From: Acidiphilium acidophilum
GTDB lineage: Bacteria; Pseudomonadota; Alphaproteobacteria; Acetobacterales; Acetobacteraceae
Direction: 5' to 3'
Length of the DNA: 64,000 nucleotides
NCBI RefSeq assembly: GCF_033842475.1
Contig: NZ_JAWXYB010000018.1
Span: 558,001 to 622,000, forward strand
Made by a program: the position numbers and the translations under genes. The notes below the pieces were generated by a model. That model was given only the letters and a program-made list of their open reading frames with translations, was not told where the DNA came from and made no database searches. The stretch's first letter is position 1, and each line of letters starts with the position of its first letter. This document shows, piece by piece, positions 29,716 to 38,678 of the stretch.

Positions 29716-31341
29716 TCAATCGGTCGGAATGATCGCCGCACGGCGCAGAATATCGCCGAGCGGCACATCGGGCGGCAGCGCGCCATAAGCAAGTCCCCGC
29801 CCCCCGATCCGCGCCCGGATGAACGCCTCCGCCACCCTCGGCGCATGAACCACCATCAGCGTCGCACTCAGCGCCAGCGCGATCTGCTCGACCAACCCGC
29901 GCGCCCGCACCTCATCGACCGGTGCGCCCACCGCCGCCCCGATCGCCGCAATCATCTCATCGAGCGCCCGATCCACCCCACGCCCCGGCGCCAGCGCCGC
30001 CATCAGCGCCTCACCTGCCCCCGGCGTCCGCCCGAGCGCGCGCAGCACATCAAGGCAGATGATCGTCCCCGCCCCCTCCCACAGCCCGTTCAGCGGCGCC
30101 TCGCGATAGAGCCGCGCGATCGGATGCTCCTCGATGAACCCATTGCCCCCGTGGCACTCCAGCGCCTCCGCCACCAACCCCGGCGCCCGCTTGCCGTTCC
30201 AGTATTTCGCAACCGGCACGATCACCCGCGCCAGCGCCGCCTCGCTCGCCTCGGTGCCCGCCGCATCCACCGCAGCCGCCGCCCGCATCGCCAGCCACAG
30301 TGCCGCCTCGGCCTCCAGCGCCATATCCGCGAGCACCGCTCGCATCACCGGCTGATCCACCAGCGCCCGCTGAAACGCCCGCCGCCGCGTCGCATGAAAC
30401 ACCGCGAGCGACGTCGCGTGCCGCATCAGCGCCGCCGCCCCGATCGCGCATTCCAGCCGGGTCAGATGCGCCATCTCGATAATGGTCGGAATCCCCCGCC
30501 CATCCTCGCCGATCATCACCGCCTCCAGCCCGTCGAACTCGACCTCGGCGGATGCGTTCGACCGATTGCCGCATTTCTCCTTGAGCCGCTGGATCATCAC
30601 CCCGTTGCGCGCCCCGTCATCGCGCCAGCCCTGCGCCAGAAAACAGCTCACCCCCGCCCCGGTCCGTGCCAGCGTCAGAAACAGATCGCTCGCGGGGACC
30701 GAAAAGAACCATTTATGCCCGGTGATCGCCCACCGCCCTCCCAGCGGCCGCGCCACCGTCTGGGTCTGCCGCAGATCCGAACCGCCCTGCTTCTCGGTCA
30801 TCGCCATACCGACGCTCAGTGCCAGCTTCTCCCCCGGCGGCGCCGGTCGCGGATCATACCCCGATGACAGAACCCCCGCGCGAAACCGCGCCATCACCTC
30901 CGGCGCATGGCGCAGCGCCGCGAAGGAAGCATAGGTCATCGCCTGCGGACAGCACACGCCCGGCTCGCCCTGACCCCATAAATAAGCCACTGCCGCCCGC
31001 GCCACCTGCGCGCCCGGCCGCCCGGCGGTCCACGCCAGCGCATGATACCCATCCGCGCGGATCATTCCCATCAATTCGTGCCACGCCGGATGATAGGCGA
31101 CCTCGTCGATCCGGTTGCCGAACCGGTCGAAGCCCCGCAATTCCGGCGTGTAGCGGTTGGCCTCATACGCCCGCGCCCGTATATGCCCCGAGCCGATCCG
31201 CCCCCCGCATCGGGTCAAATCCGCCAACGCCCAGCCCGCCCCGAACGCCGCGACCGCCGAACCCAGCGCCGCATCCCGCCCGAACGCGTCGTAATCGGGT
31301 GGCTCGCCCGCCTGATTCAGAACCTCGTGGGTACCGGCCAT
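29716..31341 (-). CDS. aidB: AidB-type acyl-CoA dehydrogenase
   Basis: 541-residue flavoprotein. The N-terminus THEVLNQAGEPPDYDAFGRD, the segments YHPAWHELMGMI and CCPQAMTYASFAALRHAPEV, and the FAD-binding MTEKQGGSDLRQTQTVA are the AidB pattern rather than that of ordinary short-chain acyl-CoA dehydrogenases. The C-terminal half has LECHGGNGFIEEHPIARLYREAP, where the acyl-CoA dehydrogenase family places its catalytic acid region, and GLWEGAGTIICLDVLRAL. E. coli AidB is induced by alkylation stress; whether this homologue is so controlled cannot be seen. galM follows after 10 bases. Confidence 0.92.
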   Translation of the reverse strand: MAGTHEVLNQAGEPPDYDAFGRDAALGSAVAAFGAGWALADLTRCGGRIGSGHIRARAYEANRYTPELRGFDRFGNRIDEVAYHPAWHELMGMIRADGYHALAWTAGRPGAQVARAAVAYLWGQGEPGVCCPQAMTYASFAALRHAPEVMARFRAGVLSSGYDPRPAPPGEKLALSVGMAMTEKQGGSDLRQTQTVARPLGGRWAITGHKWFFSVPASDLFLTLARTGAGVSCFLAQGWRDDGARNGVMIQRLKEKCGNRSNASAEVEFDGLEAVMIGEDGRGIPTIIEMAHLTRLECAIGAAALMRHATSLAVFHATRRRAFQRALVDQPVMRAVLADMALEAEAALWLAMRAAAAVDAAGTEASEAALARVIVPVAKYWNGKRAPGLVAEALECHGGNGFIEEHPIARLYREAPLNGLWEGAGTIICLDVLRALGRTPGAGEALMAALAPGRGVDRALDEMIAAIGAAVGAPVDEVRARGLVEQIALALSATLMVVHAPRVAEAFIRARIGGRGLAYGALPPDVPLGDILRRAAIIPTD

Positions 31342-31409
31342 CCCGGCATCATAAACCGAAGGGGCGGGCTTGTCGCGCCCGCCCCCGCAGCCTCACCTCA
31401 TCGTCGCCG

Positions 31410-31967
31410 TCAGTTCGGCAGTCCCGGCCCCTTCGGCGGGCAGTATTTGAAACTCGCCGGCACCGTCGGCACCAGATGCAGGAATCCGCCGAACGGCCCC
31501 ATATTCCGCATCGCCTCCAGCTTCGGCCCTTTGAAATTGAGCCGCCCGAACATCATCGCGGTCATTGGCGAGCCCATGTCCATCCAGTTCGCCGTCGTCG
31601 CCCACATCGAATAATCATGGCTATAGTCGAGCGATGTCGCGGTCAGCGCCCCGCCATAGATGCATTCCGCCAACCCGTTCTTCGGCGCGATCTTCAGTTC
31701 GATCGGCGCGCTCACCTTGCAGATCGAATCCGACAGCGTGATGATCTTGTAGCGCTTGGCCCCGGTATTTTGCGCCCAGCCGCCGCCCAGCCCCTTGGTC
31801 AGTTGCGGTGTCCGGTTCCAGGCGGTGCAAAGCTGCGTCGCCCATTGCGGCGACATGAACACCGGCTTCGCCGCCATTGCCGCAGGCGCCGTGCCCTGCG
31901 CGGCGGCAACGCCCATGGCACCGGCCATAAACAAGGCGGCACCCGTCACGAGGTGTGATCTCTCCAT
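31410..31967 (-). CDS. Exported SCP2-like small protein (probable lipid-binding)
   Basis: 185 residues from ATG 31967, with GGGAG 8 bases upstream. A signal peptide (HLVTGAALFMAGAMGVAAAQG) directs export. The mature part has four cysteines (QLCTAW, DSICKV, AECIYG, FKYCPP) that may form disulfides. The C-terminal stretch MGSPMTAMMFGRLNFKGPKLEAM resembles the sterol-carrier-protein-2 fold, where small lipids bind. The identification is tentative. It lies 101 bases downstream of the FadL-OmpA fusion gene, so a periplasmic carrier working with that outer-membrane channel is a reasonable guess. Confidence 0.6.
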   Translation of the reverse strand: MERSHLVTGAALFMAGAMGVAAAQGTAPAAMAAKPVFMSPQWATQLCTAWNRTPQLTKGLGGGWAQNTGAKRYKIITLSDSICKVSAPIELKIAPKNGLAECIYGGALTATSLDYSHDYSMWATTANWMDMGSPMTAMMFGRLNFKGPKLEAMRNMGPFGGFLHLVPTVPASFKYCPPKGPGLPN

Positions 31968-32068
31968 TTCAAACTCCCTGAAAAACGACCCTTTTGCGGG
32001 TCTTGTGGTGCAACCGGGATGCGGCACCAGCCGCATCCCGCAGATCAGATCAGTTCAGTGCAGCCAGT

Positions 32069-33742
32069 TCAGTGCAGAATGATCTCGACGCGCCGGTTCT
32101 GCGGCTCGCGCACACCGGGCCCGGTCGGCACCAGCAGATGCGTCTCGCCGAACCCCTTGATCACGATGTCGCTTTTCGCCACCCCGTCGCTCACCAGCTG
32201 CGCTGCCACGTTATCCGCGCGCCGGTAGGACAGCTTCATATTATAGCCCGGGCTGCCCGAGGTATCGGTATACCCGTTGACGTTCAGGCGCGTCACATGC
32301 GTGGTCCGCGAGGCATCGGCGGCTTCCGCGACGATCTGCGTCGCCCGCGGCGTCAGATCGGCCTTGTTCCAGTTGAAGAACACCAGATAGGTCCGCGCCG
32401 GTGCCGGGGCAGGGGCCGCAACCGGAACCGGCTCAGGTGCCGGTGCCGCAACAGATGCCGGTGCCCCGAAATGATGCAGGAACCCGATGCCGATGGAGTT
32501 TTCCTCCAGCGAAATCTTGTCGGTCCCGCCACCCGGCAGCAACGGGCTGGTCGGCCCGCTCACCGTGTTGTTGAACGCATGGAAATACGTCACGGTCACG
32601 TCGTTCTGCGGCGTCAAATGATAGGTCAACCCCGCCGAAGCCTGGTTCTCCACCACGCCGGGTGCCAGAATATTGAACGTCACGTTCTGGGACGTCACCG
32701 GATTCTGCGAATGGGTATAGCCGCCCATCACCGTGATCGCGGGCGTCACCGCGTATTTCACCCCGACCTTATAGACATTGATGCTCCGCCAGCCGAACCC
32801 CGGCCCGTTGGGCGAGCCCAGCGGTGCCTGCGCGAAGCTCTGATTTCCGATCGCGGGCACATTGGCATAGAAAATCCGCTGGTAATCCGCCGCCACCAGG
32901 AATTGCGGCGTCACATGATACCCGAACCCGACCGAATAATTCGCGGGCACGTTGAACTCGCCATTCCCCGCGAACAGCCCGGCATATTTCTTGAACCGCT
33001 CCATGTCCGCCTGCGGCGAATAGGTCGCGCCCAACGAGAGCTGCGGCGTCACCTGCCAGAATACACCGACCTTCACGCCGATCCCGAGCGAGCCGTCACC
33101 CCCGCGATCGGTCACCGAATTGGGATGGATCGACAGCGGCTGGAACGGCTGCAGCCCTTCCGCCGAAAACATCTGGTAAACGATCTGCGGCGACACCGCG
33201 ACGGCAAAATTCGGCGCGATCTTGTACGAAAGCGACGGTGCGATGATCAACTGTTCAAGGTTGACCCCGAGATGCCCCGACCCGCACAGAAGATTCCCCG
33301 GCCCGACCGCCCCGGTCACCGGGTTCGGGCATTTCAGCGTTCCGTCCGGATAATCCGTGTTCAGCCCGCCATTGCCGTAAATCGTGATCCCGAACGACCA
33401 GTTATCATTGATCGGCGCGTTGAACCCGATATCGGGCAGCAGGAAATTATCGTCCTTGCTGGTCGTCGCCCCGTTCAGCCCATAGGCATTCCCGATCCGG
33501 CTGGCGCTGCGATGCGGCACGAAAAACGTCCCGCCGATCGAAAAGCTCTCCCCGGCAAACGAAATGCTGGCCGGATTATCCGCCCCGCCCATCGCACCGG
33601 TCACGACACCGTCGGATGCCCCGCCCATCGCGACCACCTGCTGGCCATAACCGGTCTGGAAATACCCGTCAGTGGCGTAAGCGCTGCCCGACATGGCGAA
33701 AACAGCGACCGCAACACCGGCCATGAGTCTCGAACGATTCAT
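32069..33742 (-). CDS. FadL-family outer-membrane transporter fused to an OmpA peptidoglycan-binding domain
   Basis: 557 residues from ATG 33742, preceded by GGGAGGG. After a signal peptide (LMAGVAVAVFAMSGSAYA) the FadL/TodX pattern appears: TDGYFQTGYGQQVVAMGGA, GAMGGADNPASISF and many aromatic-ended beta strands to about residue 425. An Ala/Pro linker (PAPEPVPVAAPAPAPA) leads to a C-terminal OmpA-like domain: FFNWNKADLTPRA, NGYTDTSGS, YNMKLSYRRADNVAAQL, GETHLLVPTG and PQNRRVEI, with the conserved Asp and Arg that grip diaminopimelate. FadL proteins import hydrophobic molecules; the OmpA domain would tether the barrel to the wall. Confidence 0.85.
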   Translation of the reverse strand: MNRSRLMAGVAVAVFAMSGSAYATDGYFQTGYGQQVVAMGGASDGVVTGAMGGADNPASISFAGESFSIGGTFFVPHRSASRIGNAYGLNGATTSKDDNFLLPDIGFNAPINDNWSFGITIYGNGGLNTDYPDGTLKCPNPVTGAVGPGNLLCGSGHLGVNLEQLIIAPSLSYKIAPNFAVAVSPQIVYQMFSAEGLQPFQPLSIHPNSVTDRGGDGSLGIGVKVGVFWQVTPQLSLGATYSPQADMERFKKYAGLFAGNGEFNVPANYSVGFGYHVTPQFLVAADYQRIFYANVPAIGNQSFAQAPLGSPNGPGFGWRSINVYKVGVKYAVTPAITVMGGYTHSQNPVTSQNVTFNILAPGVVENQASAGLTYHLTPQNDVTVTYFHAFNNTVSGPTSPLLPGGGTDKISLEENSIGIGFLHHFGAPASVAAPAPEPVPVAAPAPAPARTYLVFFNWNKADLTPRATQIVAEAADASRTTHVTRLNVNGYTDTSGSPGYNMKLSYRRADNVAAQLVSDGVAKSDIVIKGFGETHLLVPTGPGVREPQNRRVEIILH

Positions 33743-34016
33743 CAAACCCTCCCCTGATCATCGCCCGGCTGGTGAATCGTGGGTGGCTCACAATGTCCAG
33801 GCGACATCCCGCACATTCGCCGAAACGCATGCATATGCAATCAAAATGTTCGGGCCATCGATGCTGCACTATCATCGTGGCAATGGAATAAGACTATGAA
33901 AACAAAAGGAGTTTTAAGTAACAATCGCAATAATCACGAATTTGGACGTCGTCGCTAAATTATGTCATGTTGCAAACATGTAACACTGCGCCCGCGCAAA
34001 CGCGCCGCTTGCCGCG

Positions 34017-34604
34017 TCAAACCCCCGCCGGCGCCTCGACCGGCAGATGCCCGCGCAGCGCCGCGTAAGCGAGGTTGATCGTCTTCAACCGTTCCTCGGA
34101 TTGCTTGTCCCCGCCATTGGCATCGGGATGATGCCGCTTGGCGAGTTCCTTGTAGCGCGACCGCGCCGCATCGCGTGAAACCGGCCAGTCCAGCCCCAGC
34201 ACCGCCAGCGCCTCGCGTATCTCCGGCGGTGCCCGTTCCGGCTCCGGCGTCGCCCGCGCCCGCCCGATCCCGGCGAACGCCGCCAGTTCCGCCTCCAGCG
34301 CCTCGCCGATCCCGCCATTCCGCCCGAGCGGCCAGGTCGGGCGCTGCCACCCGGTATCCGAGCGCAGATTGGCCTCGATCTCGCCCGGGCTCATGCCCTT
34401 GTAATAATCCCACCCGGAATTGTACGCCCGCACATGATCGAGGCAGAACCAGTAATAATCCCGCAGATGATCGCGCGATTTCGGCGCGCGGTAATCCCCC
34501 GCCTTGTGGCAGTCGGGAATATCGCATTCGCGCCCCGGCGCATCGGGGTCGGGCGCAAAGGCGCGCACGCGGCGGGTCGATCGGGAAAACGGCGGCGTCG
34601 GCAT
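34017..34604 (-). CDS. J-domain (DnaJ-like) protein
   Basis: Co-chaperone-type protein of 195 residues with a C-terminal J domain: ALAVLGLDWPVSRDAARSRY, KELAKRHHPDANGGDK (the HPD motif) and INLAYAALRGHL. The N-terminal half contains CDIPDCHKAGDYRAPK and YYWFCLDHVRAYNSGWDYYKGM, a conserved block with Cys/His that may bind zinc. ATG 34604 is favoured because AGGGG lies just upstream; ATG 34643 is the alternative. It is divergent from bolA with 63 bases between starts, a pairing common in alphaproteobacteria. Confidence 0.88.
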   Translation of the reverse strand: MPTPPFSRSTRRVRAFAPDPDAPGRECDIPDCHKAGDYRAPKSRDHLRDYYWFCLDHVRAYNSGWDYYKGMSPGEIEANLRSDTGWQRPTWPLGRNGGIGEALEAELAAFAGIGRARATPEPERAPPEIREALAVLGLDWPVSRDAARSRYKELAKRHHPDANGGDKQSEERLKTINLAYAALRGHLPVEAPAGV

Positions 34605-34667
34605 GACCCCTAATTTGCCCTTTGCCGCCGACTTGGCAACCATCCGCGATCAGCGCACATTCCACCC

Positions 34668-34958
34668 ATGACCACACGCACCGAACGCATCCACGCCATC
34701 CTCACCGCAGAATTCGCCCCCGAGGCGCTCGAACTGAAGGACGACAGCCACAAACACGCCAAACACGCCCACCGCATGGAACAGGTCGGCCACGCGCCCG
34801 ATGTCGGCGAAACCCATTACCGCCTCGCCATGGTCTCCGCCCGGTTCGCCGGGCAGACCCGCGTTGCCCGCTCCCGCGCGGTCCACGAAGCGCTCGATGC
34901 CGAATTCAAATCCGGCCTGCACGCCCTCGCGCTCGACCTCAAAGCCCCCGGGGAATAA
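34668..34958 (+). CDS. bolA: BolA-family protein
   Basis: 96-residue class II KH-like fold protein. The sequence MTTRTERIHAILTAEFAPEALELKDDSHKHAKH and the later THYRLAMVSARFAGQTRVARSR follow the BolA pattern, with His residues available for Fe-S ligation together with a monothiol glutaredoxin. BolA proteins take part in iron-sulfur handling and stress morphology. Divergent from the J-domain gene; the downstream carrier gene begins at or before its stop. Confidence 0.93.
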   Translation: MTTRTERIHAILTAEFAPEALELKDDSHKHAKHAHRMEQVGHAPDVGETHYRLAMVSARFAGQTRVARSRAVHEALDAEFKSGLHALALDLKAPGE

Positions 34959-34959
34959 A

Positions 34960-36180
34960 CTGACCGTCGCGCCGCGCGAAGGCCCGATCTCCCTGTTCCT
35001 GAGCCGTCGCTTCGCGCCGTTGTTCTGGTGTCAGGCCTTCGCCGCCTTCAACGACAATTTCCTCAAAACCGCCCTCGCGGTGCTCATCCTCTACCGGCTG
35101 CACGGCCAGTCCGCCCTCGTCGCCCTCGCCGGTGCCGCTTTCGTCGGCCCCTCGCTGTTCGTCTCCGGCATTTCCGGCCAACTCGCCGACCGGTTCGACA
35201 AGGCAGGCGTCGCCACAAGGGTGAAACTGGTCGAAATCGCCGCCGCCGGCCTCGCCGTCGCCGGGTTCCTGCTGCAATCCATCCCGATCCTGTTCGCCGC
35301 CCTGCTCGCCTTCGGCATCCTCGCCTCGCTGTTCGGCCCGGTGAAATACGGCCTGCTGCCCGACCTGCTGCCCACCCCCCAGCTCCCGCTCGCCAATGCC
35401 CTGGTCGATTTCGCAACCTTCGCCGCCATCCTGCTCGGCACCGCCGTGGGTGGCCTGCTCGGGGCCCGGGCGCCACTCGTGCTCGGCATCATCGTCATGG
35501 GCTTCGCCCTGCTCGCTTTCGGCGCCGCCGCCCTCATCCCGCGTCCCGGCGCCGCCCAGCCGAACCTCCGGCTGAACGCCAACCCCTACACCGCCGCGCG
35601 CGACCTGATCCGGGTTCTCCGCAGCACGCGCGATCTCTGGAACGCCGCCCTGGTCAACACCTGGTTCTGGTTCGCCGGGATCATCAGCCTCACCCTGCTC
35701 CCGGTGATCACCAAAACCGCCTTCCATCGCGGCCCGGACGCGGTCACCCTCGGCCTCACCATCTTCTGCATCGGCATCGGCGCGGGCAGTTTCCTCGCTG
35801 CCAAAATGATGCACGGCACCATCTCCCTCAAGCCCGCCCGCCTCGGTACCATCATGGTCGGCATCGGCGCGCTCGCGGTTGCCTCCCTCGCGACACCGGC
35901 GCATTTCATCGCCATGCTCGCCGTGCTGTTCGTCATCTCGGCGAGCGGCGGGCTGATCGCGGTGCCGAGCTTCGCCGCGGTTCAGGCCTGGTCCGCCTCC
36001 AACGCCCGCGCCCGCGCGGTTGCCGGCACCAACATCATCTCCGCGGCCGCCATGCTCGCGGCCAGCCTGCTCCTCACCGCGCTGCTCCATGCCGGCATCG
36101 GTGCCCGCGCGATCTTCGCGGGCCTCGGCGCTCTCGCTCTGGCCCTGGGCCTGATCGCGCCGCTCACGATCCGCCGTTGA
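34960..36180 (+). CDS. MFS transporter (LplT-like), start codon uncertain
   Basis: About 406 residues with 11-12 hydrophobic helices. The start FLSRRFAPLFWCQAFAAFNDNFLKTAL and the motif SGQLADRFDKAGV mark a major-facilitator protein close to the LplT/lysophospholipid-flippase-like group. Homology begins at about ISLFLSRRF, yet there is no ATG, GTG or TTG between the bolA stop and that point. CTG 34960 with GGGGAA upstream is the best-placed start, ATG 34897 inside bolA is possible, and TTG 35020 would remove part of helix 1. The 3' end overlaps the enoyl-CoA hydratase gene by 17 bases, convergent. Confidence 0.82.
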   Translation: MTVAPREGPISLFLSRRFAPLFWCQAFAAFNDNFLKTALAVLILYRLHGQSALVALAGAAFVGPSLFVSGISGQLADRFDKAGVATRVKLVEIAAAGLAVAGFLLQSIPILFAALLAFGILASLFGPVKYGLLPDLLPTPQLPLANALVDFATFAAILLGTAVGGLLGARAPLVLGIIVMGFALLAFGAAALIPRPGAAQPNLRLNANPYTAARDLIRVLRSTRDLWNAALVNTWFWFAGIISLTLLPVITKTAFHRGPDAVTLGLTIFCIGIGAGSFLAAKMMHGTISLKPARLGTIMVGIGALAVASLATPAHFIAMLAVLFVISASGGLIAVPSFAAVQAWSASNARARAVAGTNIISAAAMLAASLLLTALLHAGIGARAIFAGLGALALALGLIAPLTIRR

Positions 36181-36946
36181 AGCGGGCAGGGCGCTTCTCG
36201 GCAAAAGCCCGCACCCCTTCGGCAAAATCCGCCGTCCGCCCCAGACCACGCTGCAAATCCCGCTCAAGGTCGAGCTGCGCATCGAGCCCATTGGTGAACG
36301 CCGCGTTGAACGCCACCTTCATCGCCGCGATCGCCTGCGCCGGTTTCGCCGCCAGCGTCGCCGCCAGCGCCAGCGCCGCTTCGGCAAATCCCGCATCCGG
36401 CAGGCAGCGCCAGATCATCCCCATCGCCGCCGCCTCGCGCGCCGTCACGGTCTCGCCCAGCATCGCGAGCCCCCGCGCCCGCGCATCGCCCACCAGATGC
36501 GGCAGAAAAAACGTCCCCCCCGCATCCGGCATCAGCCCGATCCGGATGAACGCCTGCGTGAACGTCGCGGAGTCGCAGGCGACCACGATATCCGCCGCCA
36601 GCGCCAGATTGGCTCCCGCGCCCGCCGCCACCCCGTTCACCGCGGCTACCACCGGCTTGCCCAGCCCGCGCATCCGCCGCACCAGCGGATTGTAATGCGC
36701 ATCGATCGACGCGCCGAGATCCCGCATCTCCCCGCCAATATTCTGGCCAAGATCCGCCCCGGCACAGAACCCGCGCCCCGCCCCGGTCAGCAACACCGCC
36801 CGCACCGTCTCGTCCGCCTCGATCGCCGCGAACGCGCCAGCCAGCGCCTCATGCAGCGCCGGGTTCAACGCATTGAGCTTGTCGGGACGGTTGAGTGTCA
36901 GCACCCGCACCGCGCCCTCATGCGTGACCAGCAGATCGTCAGCCAT
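36164..36946 (-). CDS. Enoyl-CoA hydratase/isomerase family protein, PaaG-like
   Basis: 260-residue crotonase-fold enzyme. The oxyanion-hole segments are LTGAGRGFCAGADLGQN and AAVNGVAAGAGANLALAADI. The segment FIRIGLMPDAGGTFFLP has Asp where hydratases carry a catalytic Glu, which is the pattern of PaaG-type ring-opening isomerases. The C-terminal helix region (AKPAQAIAAMKVAFNAAF, FAEGVRAFAEKRPARFNG) is complete. No phenylacetate genes are nearby, so the exact substrate is unknown; a general acyl-CoA role is possible. Confidence 0.88.
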   Translation of the reverse strand: MADDLLVTHEGAVRVLTLNRPDKLNALNPALHEALAGAFAAIEADETVRAVLLTGAGRGFCAGADLGQNIGGEMRDLGASIDAHYNPLVRRMRGLGKPVVAAVNGVAAGAGANLALAADIVVACDSATFTQAFIRIGLMPDAGGTFFLPHLVGDARARGLAMLGETVTAREAAAMGMIWRCLPDAGFAEAALALAATLAAKPAQAIAAMKVAFNAAFTNGLDAQLDLERDLQRGLGRTADFAEGVRAFAEKRPARFNGGS

Positions 36947-37035
36947 GTCGCTCCCCCCATTGATTTCGCCGCCTCATTGTGGCGCAGCATGCCGCAAGCG
37001 GCAACCACGGCCGCGCCCCGATCAAGGAGGTTTTC

Positions 37036-38019
37036 ATGAGCATATCGATCGCGATCCACGGCGGCGCCGGCACCATGCGCGCCGCCGACCTCACCGAAGC
37101 CATGACCACCGCCCGCCACGACGGCCTCCGCCGCGCCCTCGCCGCCGGCTGGCGGGTCCTCCAATCCGGTGGCGCGGCGCTCGATGCCGTCACCGAAGCG
37201 GTCTGCGCGCTCGAAAACGATCCCCTGTTCAACGCCGGTCACGGCGCGGTCCTGACCGATGCCGGCACGATCGAGATGGATGCGGCGATCATGAACGGCG
37301 CCGATCGCCGGGCCGGCGCGGTCGCCGGCATCTGCGGCCCGCGCAACCCGGTCCGCGCCGCCCGCGCGGTGATGGAAACCACTTCCCATCTGCTGATGAT
37401 CGGCGAAGGTGCCCACCGCGTCGCGCGCGATGCCGGTCTCGCATTCGAATCCCCCGCCTGGTTCGAAACCCCGAACCGCCGCGCCGCTCTCGACCGCGAA
37501 CTCGCCCGCCGCGCCTCCGGCGCGCCCGATACAAGGTCGGACGCCGATCGCCACGGCACGGTCGGCGCCGTGGCGCGCGACGCCACCGGCCATCTCGCCG
37601 CCGCCACCTCGACCGGCGGCATGACCGGCAAACGCAGCGGGCGGGTCGGCGACACCCCGATCATCGGGGGCGGCACCTACGCCGACGATCTCTGCGCGAT
37701 CAGTTGCACCGGCACCGGCGAGGTTTTCATCCGCTACACCGCCGCCGCCGAAATCTCGGCCCGGATGCGCTACAAGGGCGAACCGATCGACATGGCGGCA
37801 GCCGATGTCATCGCCAGCCTCGCCGAACACGGCGGCGATGGCGGCCTGATCGCTCTGGGGGCAACCGGCGCCCCCACCCTGAATTTCAACTCATCGGGCA
37901 TGTATCGCGGCTACATCACCGCCGACGGCATCGCCCACACCGCGATCCACCGCGAAGCTTTCCGCGCCGCCCCGCTACAGGGCAGCGCGCCGGGTCAGCC
38001 CTTGGCCCGTTCGACGTAG
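37036..38019 (+). CDS. iaaA: Isoaspartyl peptidase / plant-type L-asparaginase
   Basis: Ntn-hydrolase that cleaves isoaspartyl dipeptides and asparagine and matures by self-cleavage. ATG 37036 has a perfect AAGGAGG 5 bases upstream. The 327 residues start SISIAIHGGAGTMR. NAGHGAVLTDAGTIEMDAAIM is conserved, and the autocleavage site is in DRHGTVGAVA, with Thr175 as the new N-terminal nucleophile. ATSTGGMTGKRSGRVGDTPI and GGGTYADD follow. The 3' end overlaps efp by 25 bases in the convergent orientation. Confidence 0.95.
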   Translation: MSISIAIHGGAGTMRAADLTEAMTTARHDGLRRALAAGWRVLQSGGAALDAVTEAVCALENDPLFNAGHGAVLTDAGTIEMDAAIMNGADRRAGAVAGICGPRNPVRAARAVMETTSHLLMIGEGAHRVARDAGLAFESPAWFETPNRRAALDRELARRASGAPDTRSDADRHGTVGAVARDATGHLAAATSTGGMTGKRSGRVGDTPIIGGGTYADDLCAISCTGTGEVFIRYTAAAEISARMRYKGEPIDMAAADVIASLAEHGGDGGLIALGATGAPTLNFNSSGMYRGYITADGIAHTAIHREAFRAAPLQGSAPGQPLARST

Positions 38020-38561
38020 CTGGCGTCCTCGGTCCGCACCACCACCCGCTCGCCGGCCTCGACGAAGGGCGGCACCATGGTCTTGACCCCGTTGGCGAGC
38101 TTCGCCGGCTTGTAGGACGACGAGGCGGTCTGCCCCTTCACCACCGGATCGGCCTCGACGATTTCGAGCGTCACCGTCGCGGGCAGATGCACCCCGACCG
38201 GATCGCCCTCGACCAGATCGACCACCACCGGCATGTTATCCTGCAAAAACGGCAACTGATCGCCGAGCAGATCCGCCGGCACCAGAAACTGCTCGAAGGT
38301 CTCGCCGTCCATCAGCACCAGATTGTCGCCATCGGTGTAGGAATAGGTGTAGTCACGATTATCCGTCATCAACCGCTCGACGGTATCGGCGGTGCGCCAG
38401 CGTTCGTTGGTCTTGTTGCCGGTCTTGAGATTGCGCATCTCGACCTGAATGAACGCGCCACCCTTGCCCGGCGTGATGATCTGCTGCTTGAGCACGGTCC
38501 AGCGATTGCCGTCATGCTCGATGACCTGGCCAGCGCGGATGAGATTCGCCTGCTGCTTCAT
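37995..38561 (-). CDS. efp: Elongation factor P
   Basis: Relieves ribosome stalling at polyproline. The 188 residues have the three beta-barrel layout: KOW-like N-domain with the modified-lysine loop TPGKGGAF (Lys33), the middle domain with DNRDYTYSYTDGDNLVLMD and the C-terminal OB domain ending VPPFVEAGERVVVRTEDASYVERAKG. A lysine at the loop tip implies an EpmA-type or related modification; no modification gene is in the window. Upstream, 117 bases separate it from an AT-rich gene on the other strand. Confidence 0.97.
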   Translation of the reverse strand: MKQQANLIRAGQVIEHDGNRWTVLKQQIITPGKGGAFIQVEMRNLKTGNKTNERWRTADTVERLMTDNRDYTYSYTDGDNLVLMDGETFEQFLVPADLLGDQLPFLQDNMPVVVDLVEGDPVGVHLPATVTLEIVEADPVVKGQTASSSYKPAKLANGVKTMVPPFVEAGERVVVRTEDASYVERAKG

Positions 38562-38678
38562 GAATACCCACTCGATCTACAAAAATGATGGCGCGCCTTA
38601 ACCCGCCGCGCGACGTTGGGCAAGAAGGGTGGCTCGAAGCTCTTTACGCATCCGGTAGCCGACCGCTAAAATGCGTGG

